NCBI RefSeq assembly: GCF_037038585.1
Contig: NW_027288588.1
Span: forward strand, 434,001-498,000
Direction of reading: 5' to 3'
Length of the DNA: 64,000 nt
DNA from: Patagioenas fasciata
Taxonomy: Eukaryota; Chordata; Aves; Columbiformes; Columbidae
Shown here: positions 60,701 through 64,000 of the stretch, piece by piece
How the letters are laid out: every line of letters begins with the position of its first letter
How positions within the stretch are numbered: position 1 is the first letter of the stretch
Translations under genes and position numbers: made by a program
Notes under the pieces: model-generated
What the model was told of the DNA's origin: nothing
Databases searched by the model: none
What the model saw: only the letters and a program-made list of their open reading frames with translations

Positions 60701-62529
60701 GATTTAATCTGCTACCAGAGAGAGAACAAGGACAACAGGCTGAGTGTTCCTGCCACTGTCACTAGAGCAGGGACCCACAGCCCCACAAACACAGGCTGTG
60801 ACAGCCCAAGGTACCAGCGAGGGCTGCATTTAGATTCAGGGAACTTCATCTGCAGGAAAGTCCCTTCATCTTTGTTGTGCAATGGAGAAAGAGTTTTTCA
60901 GCATGAGGAATTCTGCTTTGCAAGTTCCCAAGGGAGGACACTTGTTCCTGTTCATACCACAAGCCTGATGACAGAAATATATATTCCAACAGCGAGCAGT
61001 TTGCTTTCACCAAGAGGAAACAAATTGTCTTCCTCCATTCTGCTTTGCAGTTAAAACTGATCAAGCAAGAACATTGGTTAAATCATCCCAAAGTCACGGT
61101 GCACAAACCTCACCACTAACCACAGTATTTCATCTGGCTGGAAAGGATAACGAGGTGGCCCTGGCCCCCACCGGGAGAAGTCTGTCCCAAGCCAGATGGC
61201 TGGGCCAAGGGGTCCCAGTCCCTGCACAACTCAGGGAGAAAGCAGTGCCTTGGGGACACAGGGACATGACCACACAGTGGGTCACTTGGGCTGGCACGGG
61301 CAGGGAGCAGACTCTTCAACCCCAGCCTTGCCAGCTCTCACAAACCCCAATCTTGCCGTTTCCTCAGCATCACAGGGCAGCCTCTCTTCCCCAAAAGCCC
61401 AGAGGGAAGCTGAAGGGATCAGGATCCTGTCCCCAGCCCAAGCAGATCAAGGTAAGATGGGAAGGAGCAGGCAGGCTGGGGGCTGCCCTTTGTCTCCCCA
61501 GTGCTGGCTCTGCTGGAGAGTCCCCTGCCCTGCTGTGAACTGTCACTGGGAACCAGGTGATGGAGGCTGGGGACATGGGAGGAATCTGATGAGACCCAAG
61601 TGAGCAGGTTAACCATGAGCAATGTGCCCTGTGGCCAAGAAGGTTGATGGTACCTGGGCTGCGTGAGTAGGAGTGTGGCCAGCAGGTCGAGGGAGGTGAA
61701 TCCTCCCCCTCTGCTCTGCACTCGTGAGGCCCCATCTGAGTGGTGTGTCCAGTTCTGGGCACCCCAGTTTAAGAAGGACAAGGAATTACTGGGGAGAGCC
61801 CAGCGGTGGCTACCAAGATGCTGAGGGGTCTAGAGCATTTTTCTTCTGAGGAAAGGCTGAGAGAGCTGGGGCTGTTGAGCTGGAGAAGAGAAGCTGAGAG
61901 GGATCTGATCAATGGGATCAATATCTCAGGGTGGCTGTCAGAGGATGGACCAGACTCTGTTCAGTGGTGCCCAGCACCAGGGTGAGGGGCAACGGGCACA
62001 GACTGAAACACAGGAGGCTCCATGTGAACATGAGCAGAAACTTGTTTGCTGGGAGGTGCCAGAGCCTGGCCCAGGCTGCCCAGAGCGGGTGTGGAGTCTC
62101 CTTCTCTGAGACATTGAAACCCGCCTGGACCCACCTGTGTGATCTGCTCTGTGACCCTGCGTGAGCAGGGGGGTTGGACTGGGAGATCTCCAGAGGTCTC
62201 TTCAGCCCTCACCAGTCTGGGATTCTGTGAAATCCTGTACGGCCTCTTTTGCCCTAACACAGAGCTAGCTCACCCTCCATCTTCCAGTTGAGTGTTTCTT
62301 CTGCCTTCTTCAGCTTCAAGTTAATATCCCACAGCTGCTCCTGTATGAGAGGGTATTCGACCTCCAGGACTGTCTTCAGGACCTTGTTGTATCTGTTCAC
62401 CATCAGCTCCAAGTTGGCCGCCAGCTGCCGGTATGACTCCTTGGAGGAATAGATTTCTGCTGCCGTGGGTGGGATGGCTCCCAGCCGGCTGCCAGACAGG
62501 TAGCTCACCTCCCTCAGCACCGACACCAG
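10457..62529 (-). CDS. DNAH17: Axonemal outer-arm dynein heavy chain (DNAH17-like), middle part, 29 exons
   Basis: This gene encodes a motor heavy chain of the ciliary and flagellar outer dynein arm, which uses ATP to slide doublet microtubules. I placed 29 exons with GT-AG junctions and matching phases, giving about 1,988 residues once a 17-bp duplication in local exon 5 is set aside. Family members run to roughly 4,400-4,500 residues, so less than half is here. The order is stem, linker, AAA1 (GPAGTGKT near window residues 1171-1178), AAA2 (GNAGTGKS near 1452-1459) and AAA3 (GNAGTGKS near 1779-1786). Walker B acids follow in AAA1 (CFDE) and AAA3 (FIDD). AAA2 has D-G-D in that place. DNAH17 is preferred over DNAH9 and DNAH11 from recalled family sequence, especially in the stem. 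An alignment would settle it. No promoter, start codon or poly(A) site of the gene lies in the window. Confidence 0.9.
10795..10872 (+). mobile_element. CR1 3' end fragment
   Basis: GAGGTCCCTTCCAACCTGGG followed by TTCTATGATTCTCTG is the typical CR1 3' terminus with its 8-bp tail. It lies in intron 28. Confidence 0.8.
11351..11535. repeat. G/T-rich low-complexity tract
   Basis: Runs of TTGGTTGGTTGG, TTTTGTTG and GGGTTTTTT give a strand almost free of A and C. Open frames across it (Lys/Gln/Pro-rich on the minus strand) are compositional. It lies in intron 28. Confidence 0.85.
11939..12041 (-). CDS. DNAH17: DNAH17 local exon 28 (AAA3)
   Basis: The exon covers residues 1874-1908, [17 protein letters not shown] and [14 protein letters not shown]. 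The first base completes a Trp codon. The acceptor is GCCCGAAG, poor in pyrimidines, but the phase and the family match make it certain. The donor is GTAAAG. Confidence 0.94.
12877..12985. repeat. Pyrimidine-rich (CCTTT-like) tract
   Basis: About 110 bases of the plus strand are nearly all C and T, with units such as TTTCC and TTCCC. It lies in intron 27. Confidence 0.88.
13240..13640 (+). mobile_element. CR1 LINE 3' fragment
   Basis: The block includes AAGGACAAGGAATTACTGGA, GAGCTGGGGCTGTTGAGCTG, and GCCCAGGCTGCCCAGAGCGG, canonical CR1. The same subfamily recurs at 18.3, 36.4 and 61.6 kb. It ends at GTGTGGAGGA where an LTR-like block begins. Confidence 0.9.
13680..13975 (+). repeat. Possible solo LTR of another ERV family
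   Basis: A CCAAT-type box (ACCAATGGGG, about 13,807), a TATA-like GATATAAG (about 13,853) and AATAAA (13,927-13,932) follow in LTR order. A U5-like stretch CTTTGCTGAGAGATCC comes next. The ends and a target duplication could not be fixed, so it could also be an unrelated intron segment. Confidence 0.45.
14078..14340. repeat. Minisatellite, 39-bp unit, about 6.7 copies
   Basis: The unit joins two related halves, CACCTCGCTGCATCCCC and TGTACGTTGCTGCATCCC, repeated with few changes. A further 90 bp to about 14,430 holds degraded half-units. Because 39 is divisible by three, all frames give a 13-residue periodic peptide. This is not coding. Confidence 0.96.
14941..15076 (+). mobile_element. CR1 3' end fragment
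   Basis: GGACAACGTCCTCGGACACA, GTGCAGGGACAGGAGCTGGA, and CCCTTCCAGCTCAGGACG are the CR1 3' end. It lies in intron 27. Confidence 0.88.
15270..15435 (-). CDS. DNAH17: DNAH17 local exon 27 (AAA3 Walker B)
   Basis: The exon covers residues 1819-1873 with [11 protein letters not shown], the Walker B run [17 protein letters not shown], and [10 protein letters not shown]. The acceptor is CCTACAG and the donor GTAGGA. It is split at both ends. Confidence 0.96.
15540..15962 (+). mobile_element. CR1 LINE 3' fragment with intact 3' tail
   Basis: GAGGAGCAGCTGAGGGGCCT through TGGAACAGGCTGCCCAGGGC, ending CTGATTCTATGATTCTA. It is nearly the inverse complement of the copy at 48.4-48.8 kb. Confidence 0.92.
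15963..18282. other. Intron 26 sequence, nothing recognised
   Basis: About 2.3 kb of AT-rich unique sequence with no frame, RNA gene or repeat that I can name. Confidence 0.55.
18283..18722 (-). mobile_element. CR1 LINE 3' fragment
   Basis: It starts at ACAGAATCACAGGATCCCAG, the inverted 3' end, and includes TGGGCAGCCTGGGCCAGGCT and CAACAGCCCCAGAGCTCTCA. It shares a subfamily with the 13.2, 36.4 and 61.6 kb copies. Confidence 0.92.
18725..18770. repeat. (GACA)n microsatellite
   Basis: About eleven uninterrupted GACA units follow the inverted CR1 copy directly. Confidence 0.97.
18771..20061. other. Rest of intron 26, nothing recognised
   Basis: Unique intronic sequence between the microsatellite and DNAH17 local exon 26. 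Confidence 0.55.
20062..20269 (-). CDS. DNAH17: DNAH17 local exon 26 (AAA3 Walker A)
   Basis: The exon covers residues 1750-1818 with GNAGTGKS, the P-loop of AAA3, a regulatory ATPase site in dyneins. [13 protein letters not shown] follows. It ends one base into a Gly codon. The donor is GTAAGA; the acceptor is CTCTCAG with one further G before the GCT codon. Confidence 0.94.
20901..21533 (-). repeat. Solo LTR, same family as the ERV, sense to DNAH17
   Basis: Read on the minus strand it begins CGTCCTGGTTTTGTTAAAAA (T to C at the first base) and ends ACCCTTGACA, matching the ERV LTRs throughout. GAATG flanks it on both sides (20,896-20,900 and 21,534-21,538), a target duplication. TATAAAA lies at 21,294-21,300 (minus). 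It lies in intron 25, about 630 bp upstream of local exon 26 in gene direction. Confidence 0.92.
21653..21826 (-). CDS. DNAH17: DNAH17 local exon 25 (AAA2-AAA3 linker)
   Basis: The exon is 58 codons in phase 0 at both ends, residues 1692-1749. It includes [22 protein letters not shown] and [14 protein letters not shown]. The acceptor is CTTATAG and the donor GTATGT. Confidence 0.95.
21827..24244. other. Intron 24 sequence with one unexplained open frame
   Basis: No repeat family is recognised. A 255-codon plus-strand frame (22,551-23,318) has no domain, signal peptide or composition that I can link to a family. I do not call it a gene. Confidence 0.5.
24245..24350 (+). mobile_element. CR1 internal fragment
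   Basis: CCCCTGTGGCCACGAAAG, CAATGGCACCTGGGGTG, and CCAGCAGGTCAAGGGAGG match the segment seen at the 5' end of the 42.7 and 61.6 kb CR1 copies. It lies in intron 24. Confidence 0.75.
24782..24956 (-). CDS. DNAH17: DNAH17 local exon 24 (AAA2 end)
   Basis: The acceptor is CCCTTAG and the donor GTAAGA. The exon covers residues 1633-1691, starting [16 protein letters not shown] and ending [11 protein letters not shown]. Confidence 0.94.
24957..26224. other. Intron 23, nothing recognised
   Basis: About 1.27 kb of AT-rich unique sequence. Confidence 0.55.
26225..26372 (-). CDS. DNAH17: DNAH17 local exon 23 (AAA2)
   Basis: The acceptor is CCTAAAG and the donor GTACCA. The exon covers residues 1584-1632, [15 protein letters not shown] through [14 protein letters not shown]. 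It is split at both ends: two bases complete a Gly codon and two begin an Arg codon. Confidence 0.94.
26620..26800. repeat. Possible ancient MIR/CR1-L3-like relic
   Basis: CCCCATTTCCCCATGTGTAA, ACTCTTTGAGACAGATACTG, and GGGCTTTGCACAACAGGAGC appear in the order seen in old amniote interspersed repeats. The match is from memory and weak. It lies in intron 22. Confidence 0.3.
27054..27162 (-). CDS. DNAH17: DNAH17 local exon 22 (AAA2)
   Basis: The exon covers residues 1548-1583, [14 protein letters not shown] through the conserved ATPATVSRA. It ends one base into a Gly codon. The acceptor is ATTGCAG... in the form TGCAG and the donor GTGAGT. Confidence 0.94.
27637..27764 (-). CDS. DNAH17: DNAH17 local exon 21 (AAA2 Walker B region)
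   Basis: The exon covers residues 1505-1547 and includes [18 protein letters not shown]. Here the Walker B acidic pair is replaced by D-G-D, as is usual in AAA2 of dyneins, which binds but does not readily hydrolyse nucleotide. The acceptor is CTCCCAG and the donor GTAATG. Confidence 0.95.
27765..30035. other. Intron 20, nothing recognised
   Basis: About 2.3 kb of unique sequence. A short T-rich run lies near 28,481-28,500. No repeat family or RNA gene is visible. Confidence 0.55.
30036..30246 (-). CDS. DNAH17: DNAH17 local exon 20 (AAA2 Walker A)
   Basis: The exon covers residues 1435-1504 with GNAGTGKS, the P-loop of AAA2, followed by [16 protein letters not shown]. It ends one base into a Gly codon. 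The acceptor is TTCTCAG and the donor GTAAAT. Confidence 0.96.
30722..31009 (-). CDS. DNAH17: DNAH17 local exon 19 (AAA1 to AAA2)
   Basis: The exon is 96 codons in phase 0 at both ends, residues 1339-1434. It holds [34 protein letters not shown] and [12 protein letters not shown], the end of AAA1 and lead into AAA2. The acceptor is GGTGTAG and the donor GTAAGA. Confidence 0.96.
32064..32165 (-). mobile_element. CR1 3' end fragment with 8-bp tail repeats
   Basis: Three ATCACAGT units, the inverted CR1 terminal octamers, precede TTGGAAGGGACCTCAAAAGA and CTAGTCCAATCCCCCTGC. It lies in intron 18. Confidence 0.9.
32329..32467 (-). CDS. DNAH17: DNAH17 local exon 18 (AAA1)
   Basis: The acceptor is ATTTTAG and the donor GTGAGC. 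The exon covers residues 1292-1338 with [19 protein letters not shown] and [12 protein letters not shown]. Intron 17, before it in gene direction, is only 304 bp. Confidence 0.95.
32772..32929 (-). CDS. DNAH17: DNAH17 local exon 17 (AAA1)
   Basis: The acceptor is TTTCTAG and the donor GTGAGT. The exon covers residues 1240-1291 and includes the conserved [19 protein letters not shown] of AAA1. It ends two bases into an Arg codon. Confidence 0.96.
32930..35578. other. Intron 16, nothing recognised
   Basis: About 2.65 kb of unique sequence, with a short TA run near 34,588. No named repeat is seen. Confidence 0.55.
35579..35683 (-). CDS. DNAH17: DNAH17 local exon 16 (AAA1 Walker B)
   Basis: The exon is 35 codons in phase 0 at both ends, residues 1205-1239. 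It includes [12 protein letters not shown], with the Walker B Asp-Glu pair near residues 1223-1224, so the AAA1 catalytic site looks intact. The acceptor is TTTCCAG and the donor GTGAGT. Confidence 0.96.
36424..37005 (-). mobile_element. CR1 LINE 3' fragment, long
   Basis: It runs from ACAGAATCCCAGCCTGGTGG at the inverted 3' end through GGGCAGCCTGGGCCAGGCTC to CTGGTCATACCTCTCCTAAT. It ends about 80 bp from the donor of DNAH17 local exon 15, in intron 15. Confidence 0.93.
37086..37242 (-). CDS. DNAH17: DNAH17 local exon 15 (AAA1 Walker A)
   Basis: The exon covers residues 1152-1204 and holds GPAGTGKT, the P-loop of AAA1, the main ATP-hydrolysing site of dynein. [11 protein letters not shown] and [10 protein letters not shown] follow. 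The acceptor is GTGGAAG, poor in pyrimidines, but phase and family sequence fix it. The donor is GTATGG. Confidence 0.96.
37243..38274. other. Intron 14, nothing recognised
   Basis: About 1.0 kb of unique sequence between local exons 14 and 15. Confidence 0.55.
38275..38435 (-). CDS. DNAH17: DNAH17 local exon 14 (linker to AAA1)
   Basis: The acceptor is GTTGCAG and the donor GTAAGT. The exon covers residues 1099-1151 and includes [13 protein letters not shown] and [19 protein letters not shown]. The latter leads into AAA1. It ends two bases into an Arg codon. Confidence 0.95.
38436..39525. other. Intron 13, nothing recognised
   Basis: About 1.1 kb of unique sequence between local exons 13 and 14. 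Confidence 0.55.
39526..39765 (-). CDS. DNAH17: DNAH17 local exon 13 (end of linker)
   Basis: The acceptor is TCCCTAG and the donor GTTGGT, a weak but valid GT. The exon is 80 codons, residues 1019-1098. It contains [31 protein letters not shown] and the end VVPKMIAQK, a conserved run just before AAA1. Confidence 0.94.
40397..40522 (-). CDS. DNAH17: DNAH17 local exon 12 (linker)
   Basis: The acceptor is TTTCCAG and the donor GTATCT. The exon is 42 codons in phase 0 at both ends, residues 977-1018. It starts [12 protein letters not shown] and ends [11 protein letters not shown]. Confidence 0.93.
40610..40836 (+). mobile_element. CR1 3' end fragment
   Basis: GAGGGAAAGGTTCTTCACCC, CCAACCTGACAGTGTTCAAG, and CCCTTCCAGCTCAGGACATT. 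It lies in intron 11 and is closely similar to the end of the 47.6-48.2 kb copy. Confidence 0.92.
41734..41886 (-). CDS. DNAH17: DNAH17 local exon 11 (linker)
   Basis: The acceptor is TTTGCAG and the donor GTGAGA. The exon is 51 codons in phase 0 at both ends, residues 926-976. It begins [13 protein letters not shown] and ends with the conserved [11 protein letters not shown]. Confidence 0.93.
42735..43415 (+). mobile_element. CR1 LINE 3' fragment, long
   Basis: It runs from TGGGGGTCCTGGGGACAGCA through AATATTGTGTCCAGTTGTGG to AGGTCCCTTCCAACCCTGAC. It lies in intron 10 and is paired tail-to-tail with the next copy. Confidence 0.92.
43628..43880 (-). mobile_element. CR1 3' end fragment
   Basis: TCACAGAATCATTTTGGGTG, GACGGTGACTCCAGCACTGC, and CCTGGCACAACTTGAGGCCA are an inverted CR1 3' end. 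It lies in intron 10. Confidence 0.9.
43881..45278. other. Rest of intron 10, nothing recognised
   Basis: About 1.4 kb of unique sequence before local exon 10. Confidence 0.55.
45279..45405 (-). CDS. DNAH17: DNAH17 local exon 10 (linker)
   Basis: The acceptor is TCCCCAG and the donor GTAAGC. The exon covers residues 883-925 with [13 protein letters not shown], then [19 protein letters not shown], a strongly conserved linker block of dynein heavy chains. Confidence 0.95.
45406..46516. other. Intron 9, nothing recognised
   Basis: About 1.1 kb of AT-rich unique sequence. Confidence 0.55.
46517..46647 (-). CDS. DNAH17: DNAH17 local exon 9 (linker)
   Basis: The acceptor is TTTTTAG and the donor GTAGGT. 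The exon starts [15 protein letters not shown], includes [13 protein letters not shown], and ends two bases into an Arg codon. It covers residues 840-882. Confidence 0.92.
47560..48173 (+). mobile_element. CR1 LINE 3' fragment
   Basis: It runs from TGTCCCTGGAGCCAAGAGGG through GGTTCTTCACCCAGAGGTGC to CATCCTATGGTTCTATGG. It lies in intron 8, tail-to-tail with the copy at 48.36 kb. Confidence 0.88.
48360..48860 (-). mobile_element. CR1 LINE 3' fragment
   Basis: AGAATCATAGAATCATTTAG is the inverted tail. GCAGCCTGTTCCAATGCCCC and GGGGAGCAGAGCCCGACCCC follow. It is closely similar to the 15.5 kb copy. Confidence 0.92.
49678..50548 (-). CDS. DNAH17: DNAH17 local exon 8 (stem to linker), largest exon
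   Basis: At 871 bp this is by far the longest exon here, covering residues 549-839. The acceptor is TTTCTAG and the donor GTATGA. It runs from [11 protein letters not shown] through [13 protein letters not shown] and [15 protein letters not shown] to the end LPK. The last part is the start of the linker (DHC_N2 family region), the lever that swings over the AAA ring. Confidence 0.95.
50915..51081 (-). CDS. DNAH17: DNAH17 local exon 7 (stem)
   Basis: The acceptor is CTTGCAG and the donor GTACAG. The exon covers residues 494-548, starts [13 protein letters not shown], and includes [12 protein letters not shown]. It ends two bases into an Arg codon. Confidence 0.9.
51082..53334. other. Intron 6, nothing recognised
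   Basis: About 2.25 kb of unique sequence between local exons 6 and 7. Confidence 0.55.
53335..53557 (-). CDS. DNAH17: DNAH17 local exon 6 (stem)
   Basis: The acceptor is TCTACAG and the donor GTGGGT. The first base completes a Ser codon begun in local exon 5. The exon covers residues 419-493, from LSDLDEFIK to VYKQLE. It is open in the expected phase. In the phase produced by the duplicated exon 5 a TAA appears after about eight codons. Confidence 0.9.
53735..54206 (+). mobile_element. CR1 LINE 3' fragment with tail
   Basis: GAGGAGCAGCTGAGGGAGCT, CTTGGAACAGGCTGCCCTGG, and the tail ATCCTATGATTCTATAAG. It lies in intron 5, about 180 bp from local exon 6. Confidence 0.92.
54207..55551. other. 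Rest of intron 5, nothing recognised
   Basis: About 1.3 kb of unique sequence. Confidence 0.55.
55552..55993 (-). CDS. DNAH17: DNAH17 local exon 5 (stem), with a frame-breaking 17-bp duplication
   Basis: The acceptor is CTCCAG and the donor GTAGGA. The exon reads [17 protein letters not shown] through NVIKRWSLV. At 55,586-55,619 the 17-bp unit ACACCAAGCTCCACCGT (plus strand) occurs twice in a row without mismatch. With one copy the exon is 425 bp, the frame runs on through [11 protein letters not shown], and it ends in phase 2, exactly what local exon 6 needs. With two copies it is 442 bp, the frame shifts, and a TAA is met at 53,532-53,534 in local exon 6. Either this allele is broken here or the duplication is an assembly or read error. 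Confidence 0.88.
55586..55619. repeat. Perfect 17-bp tandem duplication inside a dynein exon
   Basis: Two identical head-to-tail copies of a 17-bp unit lie within DNAH17 local exon 5 (55,586-55,602 and 55,603-55,619). Since 17 is not a multiple of three, the second copy shifts the reading frame. Every other exon in the window joins in phase. Confidence 0.97.
56088..56284 (-). CDS. DNAH17: DNAH17 local exon 4 (stem)
   Basis: The acceptor is TACCAG and the exon starts with the last two bases of an Asp codon. It covers residues 212-277 and includes [15 protein letters not shown] and [15 protein letters not shown]. The donor is GTCCGT, which has the GT but is otherwise weak. Intron 4, which follows it, is only 94 bp, the shortest in the window. 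Confidence 0.88.
56285..57310. other. Intron 3, nothing recognised
   Basis: About 1.0 kb of unique sequence. Confidence 0.55.
57311..57446 (-). CDS. DNAH17: DNAH17 local exon 3 (stem)
   Basis: The acceptor is CTTCCAG and the donor GTAACT. The exon covers residues 167-211 and starts [10 protein letters not shown]. It includes [11 protein letters not shown] and ends LLENT plus one base, which joins the next exon as an Asp codon. Confidence 0.9.
58345..58680 (-). mobile_element. CR1 3' end fragment
   Basis: ATCATAGAATCATTCTGGTT, GATCATCGAATCCAACCATA, and TGGGCAGCCTATTCCAAAGC are an inverted CR1 3' end. It lies in intron 2. Confidence 0.92.
58681..60198. other. Rest of intron 2, nothing recognised
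   Basis: About 1.5 kb of unique sequence. Confidence 0.55.
60199..60440 (-). CDS. DNAH17: DNAH17 local exon 2 (stem)
   Basis: The acceptor is TTACCAG and the donor GTGAGG. The first two bases complete the Gly codon of local exon 1, joining KMEG to VWDHI. The exon covers window residues 86-166 and ends in phase 0. Charged helical sequence such as [11 protein letters not shown] fits the N-terminal stem. Confidence 0.9.
61610..62240 (+). mobile_element. CR1 LINE 3' fragment, long
   Basis: It runs from ACCATGAGCAATGTGCCCTG through GGAGCTGGGGCTGTTGAGC... in part and TGCCCAGAGCGGGTGTGGAG to CACCAGTCTGGGATTCTGTG. It ends about 35 bp from the donor of local exon 1. Confidence 0.92.
62274..62529 (-). 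CDS. DNAH17: DNAH17 local exon 1 (stem)
   Basis: The exon follows a pyrimidine-rich CTGCAG acceptor and ends at a GTGAGC donor. It begins in phase 0 with LVSVLREV and ends one base into a Gly codon, covering window residues 1-85. It reads as helical stem sequence typical of the N-terminal dynein heavy chain domain. The preceding exon is not visible up to base 64,000. Confidence 0.88.
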
Positions 62530-64000
62530 CTGCAGAAACAAGGCAGAGAGCTGAATGTGAGACAATCCTCCCCATTCACCTGGTAGACACCCTCCCGTCA
62601 ATTCTGGGGATCTTAGGGGGTTCCTGCTGTTTTATTCACAAAGCAGTACGCTCTGAGAAGGGCCTGGACGCCTCCTAGTCCAGACCATCTCCCTCCCATT
62701 GATCTTTGCCTCTGATTTGCTTCCCAATCAAAGACATCTAGCTCTGTTAACTACCCAGCCAGCAAACCCTGTGCAGCCTCTAAAAGCCATGATGATCTCT
62801 GGTCTTCTCAGCTCTCCTCATCAATACAGTCTTTCAGCAATACTGTGCCTGCAGGAGGAGGCACAACCAAAAGCATCTTTGAGTTGTGATGGAACGGGAT
62901 TGAGTGGGTTATTAAACTATAAACCCAAGTAGAAGTGAGTCCCTGCAACAAACGGAGCAGCAAGGTCTTCCAACGCAATATATCACTTCTAAGACAAAAA
63001 AAAAAAATCTTTGCTCAGTTTAGTGGCTTGTGAGAGGGAAAATGCTCCTGAAACGGCACATTTTGGCTGGGTGACAGAAATTCAGTATATTGTATGGGCA
63101 ATGGCAGGGGTGAGGAGTATCTACAATACTAAAGTGACTATGTCCACAATGACAAGAAGAGGAAAGAAAGACGGAGCGCAGAAGGGTGAAGGGAGCAGTT
63201 TGAGGAGGTGGATGGAAGAGGATGGGATGGGAGGAAGGGAAAAGCAGGGGATTGAGGGAGCAGGAGGCCAAGTGAGATAGAACCAAACTCCCCTCCCTTT
63301 TATGCACTGGAATGTCTGAGACATCCCCACCATGGTGTCAAGGATGTCTTACCCTCTTTCCCTCTCCTCCATGGAAGGTGAGCTCTGGAAGATTCTTTAA
63401 TGTTGAAGGGTTGCAAATACATCCTCCCTTTAGGCAAAATGAGGTGCTCCTATCTGCTCTGAAGGGCATGAAGGGGCTGCTAAGCAGGCACCTGAGGACA
63501 TGAGGCAGTCCTCAGTACGGAAAGCTGAGAGCAGCGCAGAAGCACTCAGAGACTGGAGCTGAGAACATGCTCAGCACGTCACAGGCTCCAAACCCTGGCA
63601 CCAGGGTGAAGGGTGGAAAACATCCCCTGGGGCCATTTGCTTCCCACCTTAGCAAGGAGATTCCAAGGAGCTGGACAAATCCTTTGTCTGAGAGCCAAGC
63701 TGGAATGAGCTCTGGAACCTCAACACTTTTCTCTAACAGCAGCAAGTCCCAGGGAAAGGGGGAAGTGTTTGATGTTTTCCCAGGCCCCTGAGATTCAGCA
63801 CCTCCGCAGCAAATGGCATTTCACATTTGAGAGGCCCCAGCTCTCATCAGGCCCCAGAACCTTTGAATCCACCTCTGCACTCTGCTGGCTTGGACCCTGC
63901 CTCTGCTTTGGGCAGGGGGATGGTCAGGCCTCCCTGTGCTGGAGAGGGCAGCCCTAGGGAACAGAGACCTACTGGAAGCCTCCTGCACCACAATTAAGGA
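62530..64000. other. Intron upstream of local exon 1, nothing recognised
   Basis: About 1.5 kb of intronic sequence. The preceding DNAH17 exon was looked for on the minus strand and not found. Confidence 0.55.

Noticed and set aside
10457..62529. Calling the dynein gene a processed or decayed pseudogene
   Set aside because: It keeps introns, GT-AG sites and phases in 29 exons, and all three visible P-loops. One 17-bp lesion is not enough to call the locus a pseudogene without reads.

Overview
This is a piece of a bird nuclear genome. CR1 LINE fragments are scattered through it in both orientations. It also carries an avian-type endogenous retrovirus (ERV), GC-rich minisatellites, and a vertebrate gene with many small GT-AG exons. 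The species cannot be named from the sequence.

The only host gene seen is on the minus strand, from about 62.5 kb down to 10.5 kb. It is an axonemal outer-arm dynein heavy chain, best matched to DNAH17, with DNAH9 and DNAH11 as the close alternatives. I place 29 consecutive exons whose splice phases all join. Together they encode about 1,990 residues from the middle of the protein: the stem (exons 1-8), the linker (exons 8-13), AAA1 (exons 14-19), AAA2 (exons 19-24) and the first part of AAA3 (exons 25-29). Exon numbers are local to this window. The N-terminal exons lie beyond 64,000, and AAA4-AAA6, the stalk and the C-terminus lie before base 1. Local exon 5 carries a perfect 17-bp tandem duplication (55,586-55,619) that breaks the frame and brings a stop in exon 6. 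It is either a real lesion or an assembly or read error.

Bases 1-10,456 belong to one large intron after local exon 29. From left to right it holds a minisatellite of about 39 bp (1-918), a G-rich minisatellite of about 15 bp (919-1,817), and a complete but decayed ERV (1,818-8,579) on the plus strand, antisense to the dynein gene. A diverged CR1 relic follows. The ERV has two LTRs, a tRNA-Lys type primer binding site, broken gag, protease, RT, RNase H and integrase frames, a polypurine tract, and no env. A solo LTR of the same family lies in intron 25 (20,901-21,533), in the same orientation as the gene and with a 5-bp flanking duplication.

The other introns are ordinary: CR1 fragments, a second possible LTR near 13.7-14.0 kb, a third minisatellite (14,078-14,340, 39-bp unit), a (GACA)n microsatellite, and unique intronic sequence. 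I saw no RNA genes, CRISPR arrays, operons or bacterial features. I found no convincing new biological system. The items most worth checking are the exon 5 lesion, the mismatched ERV flanks, and the unusual hydrophobic N-terminal frame in the ERV gag position.
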